A stretch of 64,000 bases of DNA, taken from contig NZ_JAGSYH010000007.1 of the NCBI RefSeq assembly GCF_025685685.1, forward strand, positions 217,083-281,082, written 5' to 3'. Position 1 is the stretch's first letter, and each line of letters opens with the position of its first letter. Positions 51,507-62,455 of this stretch are shown one piece after another. The translations under genes and the position numbers were made by a program. The notes beneath the pieces are model-generated. The model worked only from the letters and a program-made list of their open reading frames with translations. It made no database searches and was not told the origin of the DNA. The DNA comes from Acidicapsa dinghuensis. GTDB lineage: Bacteria; Acidobacteriota; Terriglobia; Terriglobales; Acidobacteriaceae.

Positions 51507-51543
51507 AAACTGGGCCAGTGAGTTAAGCTCACTGGCCCAGTTT
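51507..51543. terminator. 16-bp stem terminator
   Basis: aaactgggccagtgag (51507-51522) pairs perfectly with ctcactggcccagttt (51528-51543), loop ttaag. It lies just after the stop of the TrbI-like gene (minus strand) and upstream of the PIN gene. The A and T flanks make it functional in both directions. Confidence 0.8.
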
Positions 51544-51561
51544 GCACGAGCTTGTTCAGGC

Positions 51562-52479
51562 TTACTGCTGCGCCGTCTGCGGCATCAGGTTAAGCGGCTG
51601 GGTCAGGGTAAAGAGCACCACTGCTCCGGGCTCAAGCGTGGCCTGTGGATGATCGACGAGCAGGTGTGTGGTCACGACGCCTGCGCCGATTCCGCTGCCT
51701 ACCAGCGCGCCGACAGGGCCGCCTACAACTGCACCGGTCACCGCGCCAGTGCCGACCACGGCGCCGTATTCAATCCCATCCTTTTTCGCGCGCGAGCCAG
51801 CGTTGATAGTACCTTCCGATCCGACGCGCGTCTTCGAGCCCGGCGTTCCAGTCACCTCGGCGCGGAGTTGATAGCGTGTGCCATCGGGGAGCACTACGGC
51901 CTCGGGCTGCAGGCGGAAGCTGCCATGGCCGCCGAGGTGATCTCCGGAGGAGACAGTGGCGATGCGGCCCTCGATTTCAGAACCAGCAGGAATTAACACC
52001 TTTCCGCCCTCAAGCACATCGGTTGCGACTTTGCCGCGGAAGGGCTGGTTGCGTTGCGACTCGGTCGAAGAAATTCGATCGATCAGTCGAACACGGATGG
52101 TCGCCCCTTCCAAAATCTCGCCTGGAGGCGCGGCAAGCGGATGAACGATGTCCCCATCGGGATCTGAGTAGGCCGTACGTGTAGTCACAGTAGGCTGATC
52201 TGGCATCGGCTGTGCCGGTTGATAATCCGTCGCGGCGGGCTGAGGCGGCGGCTCGGGCGCTGGAGCGAGTGTTACCGGCTTCGCTGGCGAAGGCTTCGGC
52301 AATGGCTGAGGCGTGTCATCAGTCGTTGTAATCGCATCACCGGGCGGTGTCGAAACTCCCTGATATTGCCCCTGTTGCCCGCTGCCGGATTGACCTGACT
52401 GCTGCGCCATGGCAACACCCGCCATGGACAACGAAGCGCACACAATCATCGAAGCAATTGGAAAAGTGCGTATAACCAT
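51562..52479 (-). CDS. Exported glycine-zipper protein, TrbI-like
   Basis: 305 residues. Signal peptide MVIRTFPIASMIVCASLSMAG to Ala, then a long Pro/Gln/Ser-rich region (about 30-110). A beta-rich domain follows (IRVRLIDRISSTESQRNQPF, GKVATDVLEGGKVLIPAGSE, RLQPEAVVLPDGTRYQLRAE), and a Gly-zipper hydrophobic segment (TGAVTGAVVGGPVGALVGSG) at about 240-275. The ATG at 52479 has a very strong site (aaaggaggag) and is preferred over an earlier in-frame start. Function unknown; it resembles TrbI-like beta domains. Confidence 0.75.
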   Translation of the reverse strand: MVIRTFPIASMIVCASLSMAGVAMAQQSGQSGSGQQGQYQGVSTPPGDAITTTDDTPQPLPKPSPAKPVTLAPAPEPPPQPAATDYQPAQPMPDQPTVTTRTAYSDPDGDIVHPLAAPPGEILEGATIRVRLIDRISSTESQRNQPFRGKVATDVLEGGKVLIPAGSEIEGRIATVSSGDHLGGHGSFRLQPEAVVLPDGTRYQLRAEVTGTPGSKTRVGSEGTINAGSRAKKDGIEYGAVVGTGAVTGAVVGGPVGALVGSGIGAGVVTTHLLVDHPQATLEPGAVVLFTLTQPLNLMPQTAQQ

Positions 52480-52500
52480 TGTCTCCTCCTTTGTAGCGCG

Positions 52501-52520
52501 GCCCATTTATCCAAATGGGC
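52501..52520 (-). promoter_or_regulatory. Hairpin in the 5' region of the TrbI-like gene
   Basis: gcccattt (52501-52508) and aaatgggc (52513-52520) form an 8-bp stem around atcc, 12 nt before the Shine-Dalgarno of the minus-strand gene. It could modulate translation or mark a regulator site. Confidence 0.35.
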
Positions 52521-52984
52521 GGGGAAACCCTTGCTACTTTTGACACTGATTTCCTACGAATGTCGCGAAAAAATATACTCGGCGTGCATTCAACCGGCAA
52601 TTTTTCACTTTTTAGCTTAGCCGCAGTCCATGCTTCATTCAGCGAAACTTTGGTCAGCATCTGCGCGGGAGTGCCGCATAAAGCACGAATCTCTTTCAGC
52701 AATGTTGGCAAACGTCCGGGAATGGACAACCTGGAACGAACAATTCGAAACGACAACTTCAGGTTCCAGGCCTTGCTCAAGGGCGCGATCATGGCCAGCG
52801 TCACAATTCTGCGACCCTCCGTTTGTTAGACTACCCAAGGCAATAATCTGCAAATTGCAAGAGGATTTAAGCATCGATGGCGCACTTTCTTACAACGATT
52901 CAGAGCCTTGCAGGCCAGGCTCTTGCCGTCGACCGCCGACCAAAATTGAAAGATCGCCTACAGCATCACATTGCGAGGACTGAT
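52521..52984. other. Intergenic region before eno
   Basis: About 460 nt with no clear gene. Several short frames overlap here but none has family features. An upstream in-frame ATG at 52877 would lengthen enolase by 36 residues unlike the family, so it is not used. The eno ribosome site gcgagg lies at 52973-52978. Confidence 0.4.
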
Positions 52985-54277
<1,293 letters not shown>

Positions 54278-54300
54278 TTTGCTTCGTACTCAATAACGGC

Positions 54301-54380
54301 GGGTGCCCAGGTCTTGCTTCTGAGGCCTGGGACCATGTTCTTGTTTTCCTCTTTGTCATTCCCGAAGGAAATCTGCTTCT
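54301..54380. repeat. Hairpin plus dispersed-repeat unit between eno and gpmI
   Basis: A stem cccagg/cctggg (54306-54331 region: gcccaggtcttgcttctgag then gcctggga) is followed by tgtcattcccgaaggaaatc at 54354, related to the unit at 12719-12746. Both parts look like common acidobacterial intergenic repeats. The hairpin may end eno transcription. Confidence 0.6.
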
Positions 54381-54453
54381 CACTAATTAAAGTCAACCAT
54401 CGAACTAACTCCGTTAGCCTCATAAACTGCCAGCTCCACTAAAAGGAATCATC

Positions 54454-56067
54454 GTGCCTACCGTGAAACGCCCGCTCGTATTGACTATTCTGGATGGATG
54501 GGGTTATTCGCCGAAGACGGACGCCAATGCCATTGCGCTGGCGCGCAAGCCTACGTATGACAATCTGCTTGCTGAGTATCCAAACACTCTGATTCGCGCG
54601 GCCGAGCACTTTGTGGGACTGCCCGATGGGCAGATGGGCAACAGCGAGGTTGGGCATCTGAATCTTGGCGCGGGACGCGTGGTGCAGATGGACATTACGC
54701 GCATCGATCAGATGATCGCCGAGGACAAATTCACGAGCGACTCGGCGATTGTTAAGGCTATGCATCGCGCGCGTGAGGGCGAGCGGCAGCTTCACATCAT
54801 CGGACTGGTTTCCGATGGCGGCGTGCATTCACACCAGGAGCATCTCTATGCGCTGCTGCGCGCGGCGAAAGCGCATGGTGTGAATCGTGTGTTTGTACAT
54901 GCTTTTTTGGATGGGCGCGATACGCTCCCTACCTCCGGTGCGGGCTATCTTGAAAAGCTGTTGAAGAAGATGCACGAATACGGCCTGGGCAAGCTGGCGA
55001 GCGTGAGCGGGCGCTACTACGCGATGGATCGCGACCGCAAGTGGGACCGTGAGCGCAAAGCCTTCACCGCGATGTGCTTTTCCAAAGCGGAGGGTGGCTG
55101 GACCAGCGATCCAGTGGGACACCTGAAGAACTGTTACAACAACGGTGTCACGGATGAGTTCACGATTCCTTATGTGGTGGCGGATTCGGCGGGCAAGCCG
55201 CATGGCGTAATCCGCGATGAAGATGTGGTGATCAACTTCAATTTCCGTGCGGATCGTGCGCGGCAGATTACGCGTGTACTGGCGCGTGAGAGCGGCCTGA
55301 ACCAGGCTGGTGGCCGCAATCTTGATTCGTCGGAGTCACTGGACGAGATCATTCCGCGCAGCGAGATTCCCAAAGGCCTCTATTACCTTTGCATGACGCA
55401 GTACGACAAGGCGTATTCACTGCCGATGGTGATTCTGCCGCAGTCGATGGACAACATCCTGGCAAACATTCTCGGCGGTGCCCAGCTTCGGAACCTGCGT
55501 GTGGCAGAGACGGAGAAGTATGCGCATGTGACCTACTTCTTCAACGGCGGCGTGGAGACACCGTTCCCTGGCGAAGATAGAACTCTTATTCCCTCGCAGA
55601 AAGTTGCCACTTACGATCTCGCTCCCGAAATGTCTGCCGAAGGCATCGGCGACACTATCGTCAAGGCGATTCATGACACCGCCTTCGACCTCATCATCGC
55701 CAACTTTGCCAATGCAGACATGGTGGGCCATAGCGGCAAGCTTGAACCAACGATCAAGGCTGTCGAATGCGTGGATGCGCAGCTTACGCGCATTTACAAG
55801 GCGCTGCGCGAAAAAGGTGGAAGCTGGCTGATCACCGCAGATCATGGCAATGCCGAGCAGATGATCGATCCAGTTACCGGCGGCCCGCACACTGCGCACA
55901 CTACCAATCCGGTGCCGCTGATCTATATCGGGGAAGAGGCCAACAGATTCACTCTGCGGCCTGATGGCAGTCTGCGCGACATCAGCCCCATGCTGATTGA
56001 TTTACTTGGGCTGCATGCTCCAAAGGAAATGACAGGGCATGATCTACGGGTACCGGTCACTGCTTAG
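54454..56067 (+). CDS. gpmI: Cofactor-independent phosphoglycerate mutase
   Basis: 537 residues of the alkaline-phosphatase superfamily. N-terminal LVLTILDGWGYSPKTDANAI with the metal Asp, the Ser nucleophile motif MGNSEVGHLNLGAGRVV, the phosphotransferase insert, and metal motifs NADMVGHSG and TADHGNAEQM. It interconverts 3- and 2-phosphoglycerate with Mn. GTG start at 54454 behind aaagga; a second GTG lies 9 nt on. eno and gpmI act in consecutive steps. Confidence 0.96.
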   Translation: MPTVKRPLVLTILDGWGYSPKTDANAIALARKPTYDNLLAEYPNTLIRAAEHFVGLPDGQMGNSEVGHLNLGAGRVVQMDITRIDQMIAEDKFTSDSAIVKAMHRAREGERQLHIIGLVSDGGVHSHQEHLYALLRAAKAHGVNRVFVHAFLDGRDTLPTSGAGYLEKLLKKMHEYGLGKLASVSGRYYAMDRDRKWDRERKAFTAMCFSKAEGGWTSDPVGHLKNCYNNGVTDEFTIPYVVADSAGKPHGVIRDEDVVINFNFRADRARQITRVLARESGLNQAGGRNLDSSESLDEIIPRSEIPKGLYYLCMTQYDKAYSLPMVILPQSMDNILANILGGAQLRNLRVAETEKYAHVTYFFNGGVETPFPGEDRTLIPSQKVATYDLAPEMSAEGIGDTIVKAIHDTAFDLIIANFANADMVGHSGKLEPTIKAVECVDAQLTRIYKALREKGGSWLITADHGNAEQMIDPVTGGPHTAHTTNPVPLIYIGEEANRFTLRPDGSLRDISPMLIDLLGLHAPKEMTGHDLRVPVTA

Positions 56068-56153
56068 CGGTAGGAGTATGCTGGCAGAACAACGTTCGGA
56101 TAGCTTCCATCGTTAATGAAGTTGCGCAACAGTCCTCAAGGAAGAACTATTGC

Positions 56154-57248
56154 TCACTTCACCAATCCCAGCGGAATCACCACACTCCGAATCCTCGTCC
56201 GGTGCCAGGTGTAGGTCGCAAGTAAATCGCCGTTACGCAGTTGTATCAGTGCAGGATAGGAAAACTCCGCACCAGATTCGTTTTCAAGAACACGGAACTG
56301 GCGGAAGTGAATGCCGTCCTGTGACACAGCGAGAGCCAGCGGCGATCGGCCTTCGGTGACAGGGTTGTAGATGAGCACATAGCGCCCATCCCGCAGATGC
56401 ACAATATCGATGCCGGAGTTGGGATTCGGCAGATCGAGCGCGCGCGTCGTGCTCCAGGTAATGCCGGCGTCGTACGAGTCGGAGACGCAGATGCGCCCGA
56501 TATTACTCGACGAGCGCGCATAGAAGCGCAGGTGATTCCCCGCTACCTGCACAACTGTGGGCTGAATCAGTCCGGTGGTCTGCTCGGGATCGACGTTGCC
56601 GATCTCGTTGTTCGATCCATTGAGCGGCGAGCCGGCGAGTGCGCGAATTGCATCGCCAGGCAAAGTGTATGGGCCGTGTTTTTCGAAGTGAAGCCCGTTG
56701 TCTGTGCTGCGCTCGATCCACGCAGCCCACGCATGATAGCTCTCAACGGATGAGCCGCTGACTACCGTGCCATCCGCCATCACCAGCGGCTTGGCGCGAA
56801 TCGGCCCGAGGATACCGGCGGGCAGATGCTCGGGTTTCGACCAGGTAACTCCATCGTTCACCGATACCATGCGTGCGCCCGTCCATTCGGCCACCACAGG
56901 ACCGAATTTGTAGTAAAGCCACAACCGGCCATCGCGCGTATAAAAAAAGACTGGATTCCAGGCTGCAATCTTCGGCTCGCGCACCAGTAAGAATGGCGCA
57001 CCCCAGCCAGACTTCGTGTGACGCGCACCCCAGATCGCTACGTCTGGTTTCCCTTCACCTGAGCCACCAAACCATGCCGCCAGCCAATCCCCATTGCGTA
57101 GTTCTACCACGGTGGAGGCGTGGCAACTGGCAAAGGGTGCACTGGTAAAGATAGGCTCAGGCTGAGGCAATGCGTCATGGTTGATGGCACGCGCGGTGCA
57201 AGATGCAGTCAGCATAAAGCAGACGAGGAAGAGGCAGCGGAAAATCAC
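56154..57248 (-). CDS. Exported sialidase-like BNR-repeat protein
   Basis: 364 residues. The N-terminus FLVCFMLTASC gives a lipoprotein-like or short signal peptide. The body is a six-bladed neuraminidase-like propeller with Asp-box-like motifs (SVNDGVTWSKP, STDNGLHFEK, SYDAGITWSTT, SQDGIHFRQ). Proteins of this kind include exo-sialidases and rhamnogalacturonan-type lyases or unknown exported hydrolases. The sialidase Arg triad is not confirmed, so the substrate is open. It stands alone between gpmI and the NHEJ genes. Confidence 0.8.
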   Translation of the reverse strand: MIFRCLFLVCFMLTASCTARAINHDALPQPEPIFTSAPFASCHASTVVELRNGDWLAAWFGGSGEGKPDVAIWGARHTKSGWGAPFLLVREPKIAAWNPVFFYTRDGRLWLYYKFGPVVAEWTGARMVSVNDGVTWSKPEHLPAGILGPIRAKPLVMADGTVVSGSSVESYHAWAAWIERSTDNGLHFEKHGPYTLPGDAIRALAGSPLNGSNNEIGNVDPEQTTGLIQPTVVQVAGNHLRFYARSSSNIGRICVSDSYDAGITWSTTRALDLPNPNSGIDIVHLRDGRYVLIYNPVTEGRSPLALAVSQDGIHFRQFRVLENESGAEFSYPALIQLRNGDLLATYTWHRTRIRSVVIPLGLVK

Positions 57249-57308
57249 TCTTTCAATCTAACGGCTCATGACGCCGGATGAGTAAGAGATATTCGTGCGC
57301 CATTCCTG

Positions 57309-58358
57309 CTACTTCTCACCAGCTCTGTCAGATGCCGGTGCTTCGCGGGTCACTTCTTTCGCTGGCTTATCTTCGCGTAGTCCTTTGAAGGCTGCCTGAC
57401 GCACGAGATTATCAGCAGTCCATGTTGCGAATGATATCTGCGCGACCAGCCTTGGCGTCACCCAGTGCGCACCGCGCCTGTCCGGCGCTGGCTCAGGCGC
57501 AAACGGAGAGGAATCGCGGCGCAGTTTCTCAAGCTGGTCACGCAGACTTTTGTGCGTTGCCTGTGTAAAGCCCGTGCCGCTGCGCCCGGCATAAATTAGT
57601 TTGTCCGTCTTGCCTCGCTTGTAGTAGCCGAGCAGCAGCGCGCCGATACCATAGCTGCCGTTGGAAGGCAGTGTGAAGCCGCCGATAACCAGTTCCTGCT
57701 CGCGATAGCACTTGATCTTGAGCCACGCTGAGCTGCGGCCTTTTACGTAGACTCCATCGGCGCGTTTGCTGATGATGCCCTCCGCACCGATCTTGCATGC
57801 ATGTTCGAAGACACGCTCTCCATCCGACTCAAGGTGCTCACTGAGGCGCACAGTCGTGGGTGGCCGCAATGCAAGCAATGCGGCAAGATACTGTTTACGC
57901 TCAAGCAATGAGAGATTACGCAGCGAGTGTCCATTGACATGCAGCATGTCAAAGACGAAATACGTAAGCTCCTGGGCGCTGCCTTCCTGAAAAGCCGCCT
58001 GCAGAGCAGCGAAACTGCTCAAACCACTGGGTAGCAGCGCAACCACTTCCCCATCGAGAATGGCGCTCTCAGCAGGAAGTTCAGCTACCACCTCGGCAAT
58101 CGGCCTCATACGGTGTGTCCAGTCCAGGCTGTTGCGCGTAAGCAGGCGCACTTGGTGCTGTGCTGAGTCAATGTGTGCCTGGATGCGATATCCATCAAGC
58201 TTCAACTCATGAATCCAACCACTGCTTGCTGGAGGCTCGCTTACCTGCACTGCGAGTTGCGGAGGCAGGAATGATGGCATCGCCTCATGTGGCAACTTAT
58301 GCAGGTCAGGATGAAAGATTGCGGTCGATCGTGTAACCGGCTTCCGTATTCGAGCCAT
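57309..58358 (-). CDS. ligD: ATP-dependent DNA ligase, LigD ligase-domain type
   Basis: 349 residues holding only the ligase domain of LigD. Nucleotidyl-transferase motif I is ELKLDGYR with Lys53, motif III near FVFDMLHVNGHSL, motif IV EGIISKRADGVYV, and the OB-fold domain with motif VI region. The polymerase and phosphoesterase domains of full LigD are absent. It sits 6 nt downstream of the Ku gene on the same strand, so both are one transcript for non-homologous end joining. Confidence 0.92.
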   Translation of the reverse strand: MARIRKPVTRSTAIFHPDLHKLPHEAMPSFLPPQLAVQVSEPPASSGWIHELKLDGYRIQAHIDSAQHQVRLLTRNSLDWTHRMRPIAEVVAELPAESAILDGEVVALLPSGLSSFAALQAAFQEGSAQELTYFVFDMLHVNGHSLRNLSLLERKQYLAALLALRPPTTVRLSEHLESDGERVFEHACKIGAEGIISKRADGVYVKGRSSAWLKIKCYREQELVIGGFTLPSNGSYGIGALLLGYYKRGKTDKLIYAGRSGTGFTQATHKSLRDQLEKLRRDSSPFAPEPAPDRRGAHWVTPRLVAQISFATWTADNLVRQAAFKGLREDKPAKEVTREAPASDRAGEK

Positions 58359-58364
58359 CGGATA

Positions 58365-59246
58365 TCAGGCCGACTTGCGCGAACGTGATGCGCGTTTTGC
58401 GGACTTAACCAAAGCAATTCCGTGAGATTTGCTCTCGCTCCTGCGAGCCTTGGCAGGAGGTTTTTTCTCTGTTACGCTGCGGCGCAACGCATCCATCAGA
58501 TTGACCGCCCTGGTCGATGCAGGTCGCTCCTCTTTTGGCAATGGCTTGTGTTTTAGCTTGGCATCGATCAACGCTCGCAACGCCACTTCGTATTCGTCCT
58601 TAAATCGAGACGGATTAAACTTTGCGGTCTTACGCTGGATGAGCTCTTTCGCGAGCGACAACTGTTCGGCGTCGACACTTACCTTCTTGATCTCGCCGAA
58701 ATATTGCATCGCGTCGCGCAGTTCGGCCCCGTAGCGCATCGTGTAGCCCATAAGCCCGGCAAGCGATTCATCACTAGGCACTGCAACGGCCATCAAGTGC
58801 TCACGACCGCCAAAGGCAATCTTGCCCAGCCCAACCTTGCCAGTCTGCTGCAAGGCTTTGCGAACGACCGCGAAAGCCTCTGCCTGAGCATCATCTTCTG
58901 GAAGAATGAAATAGGGTCGTTCCAACATCGCCGGATCCAGCTCCTGCATGGCCACAAATTGCGCAATCTCCAAGGTTTGTTTCGAGGGAATGCGCACTTT
59001 CTCGAGCTCATCCGGCTCAAGCGCGACGTATTTGCCTTTGCTATATTCGTAACCCTTGACGATCTCATCTTTCTCGATCGGCTCACCGTCGCTGCCGGTT
59101 ACATTCCGGTGATGGACCCGCTCACCAGACTTGCGATGAATTTGATGAAATCGGATTTCGCTCTTCGCCTCAGTTGCCGGAAAGATCTTGATGCCAAACG
59201 AGACGAGCGATATCTGCAACCTGCCTGACCAAAAGGGACGCGCCAC
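58365..59246 (-). CDS. ku: Ku DNA end-binding protein
   Basis: 293 residues of the bacterial Ku core: RPFWSGRLQISLVSFGIKIF, FHQIHRKSGERVHHRNV, the homodimer barrel region with EIAQFVAMQELDPAMLERPY, and KTAKFNPSRFKDEYEVALR. The Lys/Arg-rich tail (from about 250) is the part known to recruit LigD and hold DNA. Ku binds double-strand ends as a homodimer. Length and tail are normal. Confidence 0.95.
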   Translation of the reverse strand: MARPFWSGRLQISLVSFGIKIFPATEAKSEIRFHQIHRKSGERVHHRNVTGSDGEPIEKDEIVKGYEYSKGKYVALEPDELEKVRIPSKQTLEIAQFVAMQELDPAMLERPYFILPEDDAQAEAFAVVRKALQQTGKVGLGKIAFGGREHLMAVAVPSDESLAGLMGYTMRYGAELRDAMQYFGEIKKVSVDAEQLSLAKELIQRKTAKFNPSRFKDEYEVALRALIDAKLKHKPLPKEERPASTRAVNLMDALRRSVTEKKPPAKARRSESKSHGIALVKSAKRASRSRKSA

Positions 59247-59321
59247 GGCTAACCCCCAGTAACTGCTGAGATTCCCCGATCAGGTACGGAGATGCCTGTC
59301 AGATTAGCCATAAAAATGCGG

Positions 59322-59350
59322 GAGCCCCGAGCGGGGAGGGCTCGGGGCTC
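59322..59350. terminator. Hairpin between Ku and OmpA-type genes
   Basis: gagccccgag (59322-59331) pairs perfectly with ctcggggctc (59341-59350), a 10-bp GC stem downstream of the OmpA-type gene on the minus strand. Confidence 0.65.
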
Positions 59351-59405
59351 ATCTGGGGGTGAATCACTCTCTGGCTTCGGATACTACGATGCGGGCAGTT
59401 TGAAA

Positions 59406-60131
59406 CTAGTTGCCCGAACCCTGTGGATTCGGCTGCGGTGTCGCATCCGACGAGTTAGAAAGAACCTGTATGTCGACGCGACGGTTCTTGGCGCGGCCTT
59501 CGCGGGTGGTGTTATCCGCCACTTCCTTATCCTTGCCGATGCCGATCAGATAGAAGCGGTGGGCAGGAATGTTGTACTTGGAGGCCAGGTACTGGACGAC
59601 CGTATCGGCACGACGCTGGCTGAGCCCATAGTTGTATTCGGCGCTGCCGGTGGAGTCGGTACCGCCGGTTACCTCAATGATGTAGTTCTTGCTGGAGGCG
59701 ATGGTCTGGCCAAAGCTGTCGAGCTGGGCCTTGTCGTCCTTGGTCAGGTTCGACTTGTCAAAGCCAAATGTCACCGACATGTTGTTGATAGACTTGTAGT
59801 TGTCCAATCCAGCGACCACGTCGGAAAGCTTGTCGGCGCGATTTACTGCGTCATTGGCAGCAGTCTGAGCCTGGCCAGCAGCGGTCGTGGCGCCCTGGGC
59901 GTTCTGAGTTGCCTGGTCGGCAGCGCCTTGCGCCTTGGTGATGCCGGCTTGAGCGCGATCATCCGTGTCGTGAATGGCGCGATTGTTGGCGGCTGTCTTG
60001 TCGTTCAACTGGTTCGTTTGATCAATGAGGGGCGCAGTTTGCGTACGGACATAGTTCTTCGTGGCGCAGCCGGAGAGAAGCGTGATGGCGACGGCCAGAA
60101 CTGAATAGTTCAAAGACTTCATGGGTTGCAT
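59406..60131 (-). CDS. OmpA-family lipoprotein (Pal-like)
   Basis: 241 residues. The lipobox VAITLLSGC makes it a lipoprotein. A coiled-coil, Ala/Gln/Asn/Asp-rich segment (about 30-115) is followed by an OmpA-C peptidoglycan-binding domain (about 125-225) with VTFGFDKSNLT, YGLSQRRADTVVQYL and NRRVDIQV. It should tie outer membrane to peptidoglycan. The ATG at 60131 follows aaaggaag; the next Met at residue 4 is an alternative. Its coding direction is the same as Ku. Confidence 0.92.
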   Translation of the reverse strand: MQPMKSLNYSVLAVAITLLSGCATKNYVRTQTAPLIDQTNQLNDKTAANNRAIHDTDDRAQAGITKAQGAADQATQNAQGATTAAGQAQTAANDAVNRADKLSDVVAGLDNYKSINNMSVTFGFDKSNLTKDDKAQLDSFGQTIASSKNYIIEVTGGTDSTGSAEYNYGLSQRRADTVVQYLASKYNIPAHRFYLIGIGKDKEVADNTTREGRAKNRRVDIQVLSNSSDATPQPNPQGSGN

Positions 60132-60459
60132 CGTTTGGCTTCCTTTCGATGATCTTATTTTGATGCTGCGCCCCTCTCGTAGCAGGAAGCGCGGATATCG
60201 TTCGCTTATGTTGGAAGCAACTTGATCACCAAATGATGCTTAGAACCTATCTATTTGAAAATAAGTAGATTAACTCTCTAAAATAAGCCTCTTTCGTCGT
60301 CCGATCTGTGTAATTTTTACATAGCATGGAAATGCTTACTGTGTACCGACGCTCCGGTGGGCGTGACAGTAACTGGCAGCGGTCAAAGCGAGAAGATCGC
60401 TACACTAAAAAGAGCGGCCTGCTTCTCTGACCCGCTCTGATCAACGCTGTAAGCCCCCA

Positions 60460-62367
60460 ATGGATCTCTACGAAAAAATACGGACTTTGCCCACCCAGCC
60501 TGGGGTGTACCTGTACAAGAACGCCGAGGGGCAGGTGATCTATGTGGGCAAGGCGCGCAATCTGCGGTCGCGGGTGCGCAGCTACCTGCTGGAAGCAAAC
60601 CAGGCCAACGCCAAAACCGGGACTCTGATGCGCGAGGCCGTGGATGTCGAATACATCCTGGTAGCCAACGAGATGGAGGCGCTGGCGCTTGAGAACAACC
60701 TGATCAAGCAGAAGAAGCCACGCTTTAACATCCTGCTGCGGGATGACAAGACCTATCCCTACGTGAAGCTGACGCTGGCGGACCGGTATCCGAAAGTTTT
60801 CGTGACGCGGCGGCTCAGGAAGGACGGATCGGCGTATTACGGTCCGTATTTTCCGGGAAATCTGGCATATCGCGTGGCGGAGGTGATTCACCGCAGCTTC
60901 CTGATTCCAAGCTGCAAGGTGGATCTGTCGCGGTATCATCCGCGAGCCTGCCTGCAGTACTACATCCACCGCTGCCTCGGTCCGTGCGTCGAAGGGCTGA
61001 CAACTCCGGAAGCGTACGCGCTGGCGGTGAAGGATGCGCAGATGTTTTTGGAGGGCCGCCACGCAGAGCTGGAGAAGTCGCTCGAAGAACGCATGCTCGC
61101 AGCCGCCGAAGCCGAGCAGTTCGAGCTGGCAGCGCGGTATCGCGATCTGATCTCCACTGTGCACCAGATCGAAGAGAAGCAGCGGATCGCCAAAGCTGAG
61201 TCCGACGATGTAGACGTCTTCGGCTATCACTACGAAGCAGATGCACTTGCCGTGAATCTCTTCCACATCCGCAATGGAAAGATCGTCGACCGTCGCGAGA
61301 TGTTCTGGGAAGAGCTGCCGGAGTTTATGAATCCAATCGAGGACGACGAGGAGACCGCCGTTGCCTCACCGGAAACCTCTTTAATCGAACAGGCTTTCAA
61401 TGCCGGCCAGTTCTTCTCGGCGTTACTGAAGCAGGTTTACATCGATCAGCAATATGTGCCGAAGACGATTCTGACGCCGGTGGACTTTGCCGACCGAGAA
61501 GCTCTGGGAAAGCTGCTGGCCGAAAAAGCAGGCCACCGCATCGAGCTCGCTGCTCCGCAGCGCGGAGACAAGCGATCTCTGATCGATCTTGCCGGACAGA
61601 ATGCGAAGCAATCGTATATTCAGCGCTTCCGCGTGCTGGAGCCTTCACGCAAGGCGATACAGGAGGCCCTAGCCGATGTGTTGATGCTGCCGGAGCTGCC
61701 CAAGCGCATCGAGTGCTTCGACATCTCGCATATTCAGGGAGCGGAGACCGTGGCGTCGATGGTCGTGTGGGAAGACGGCGAGATGAAGAAGTCCGCCTAT
61801 CGCAAGTTCCAGGTAAAGACTGTCGTAGGCGTGGATGACTTTGCATCGATGCGCGAGATTGTGCTGCGGCGATACAAGCGTGTCAAAGAGGAAAACGGCA
61901 CAATGCCGTCGCTGGTACTCATCGATGGTGGACTCGGTCAGTTGCACGCAGCAGCCGATGCACTCGAAGAGCTCGGATTCACTTCACAGCCACTCGCGTC
62001 CATCGCAAAGCGGGAAGAAGTGATTTACGTCTATGGCAGCGAAGACGATCCCGTAGTGCTCGATCGAAGATCGCCGGTGCTACATGTCGTGCAGAAGATT
62101 CGCGATGAGAGCCATCGCTTTGCCATTGGCTACCACCGCAAGCGCAGAGAGATGCGTGATCGTGATTCGGAATTGCTTACTATTCCTGGCGTCGGCGCGC
62201 AGACGAGGCAGCGGCTGCTGACACACTTTGGGAGCCTTCGCGACGTGCAGCAGGCTACAGTGGAGTCGCTGGCTGCGGTGGTAAATAGGAAAACGGCTGA
62301 GGCGGTTTGGAGTTATTTTCATCCGAAGCCGAAGACCAACGAACAAATTGTTACACTGAAAATGTAG
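60460..62367 (+). CDS. uvrC: Excinuclease ABC subunit C
   Basis: 635 residues; makes both incisions in nucleotide excision repair with UvrA/UvrB. GIY-YIG nuclease (about 9-95: TQPGVYLYKNAEGQVIYVGK), UvrB-binding helices (about 195-235), RNase H-like nuclease (CFDISHIQG, VDDFASMRE, LIDGGLGQLHAA) and a C-terminal HhH pair (LLTIPGVGAQTRQRLLTHFG). Length is normal and no stop interrupts it. A segment from codon 404 onwards is repeated at the window end. Confidence 0.96.
   Translation: MDLYEKIRTLPTQPGVYLYKNAEGQVIYVGKARNLRSRVRSYLLEANQANAKTGTLMREAVDVEYILVANEMEALALENNLIKQKKPRFNILLRDDKTYPYVKLTLADRYPKVFVTRRLRKDGSAYYGPYFPGNLAYRVAEVIHRSFLIPSCKVDLSRYHPRACLQYYIHRCLGPCVEGLTTPEAYALAVKDAQMFLEGRHAELEKSLEERMLAAAEAEQFELAARYRDLISTVHQIEEKQRIAKAESDDVDVFGYHYEADALAVNLFHIRNGKIVDRREMFWEELPEFMNPIEDDEETAVASPETSLIEQAFNAGQFFSALLKQVYIDQQYVPKTILTPVDFADREALGKLLAEKAGHRIELAAPQRGDKRSLIDLAGQNAKQSYIQRFRVLEPSRKAIQEALADVLMLPELPKRIECFDISHIQGAETVASMVVWEDGEMKKSAYRKFQVKTVVGVDDFASMREIVLRRYKRVKEENGTMPSLVLIDGGLGQLHAAADALEELGFTSQPLASIAKREEVIYVYGSEDDPVVLDRRSPVLHVVQKIRDESHRFAIGYHRKRREMRDRDSELLTIPGVGAQTRQRLLTHFGSLRDVQQATVESLAAVVNRKTAEAVWSYFHPKPKTNEQIVTLKM
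61669..62042 (+). repeat. Internal uvrC segment, copy A
   Basis: This segment encodes residues 404 to about 527 of UvrC and recurs at 63627-64000. Seven differences in 374 nt, all before 61875; the rest is identical. Six are silent and one changes GAC to GGC (Asp460 to Gly in the second copy). The match runs to the window edge, so copy B may be longer. Confidence 0.95.
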
Positions 62368-62455
62368 GTTTATACGTCATCAAGGCTGCAGATATTGAGA
62401 CAGAGCTATACCTGGCAGAATCTTAACCTTCCATATTTGCTGAGGTAATAAGAAT

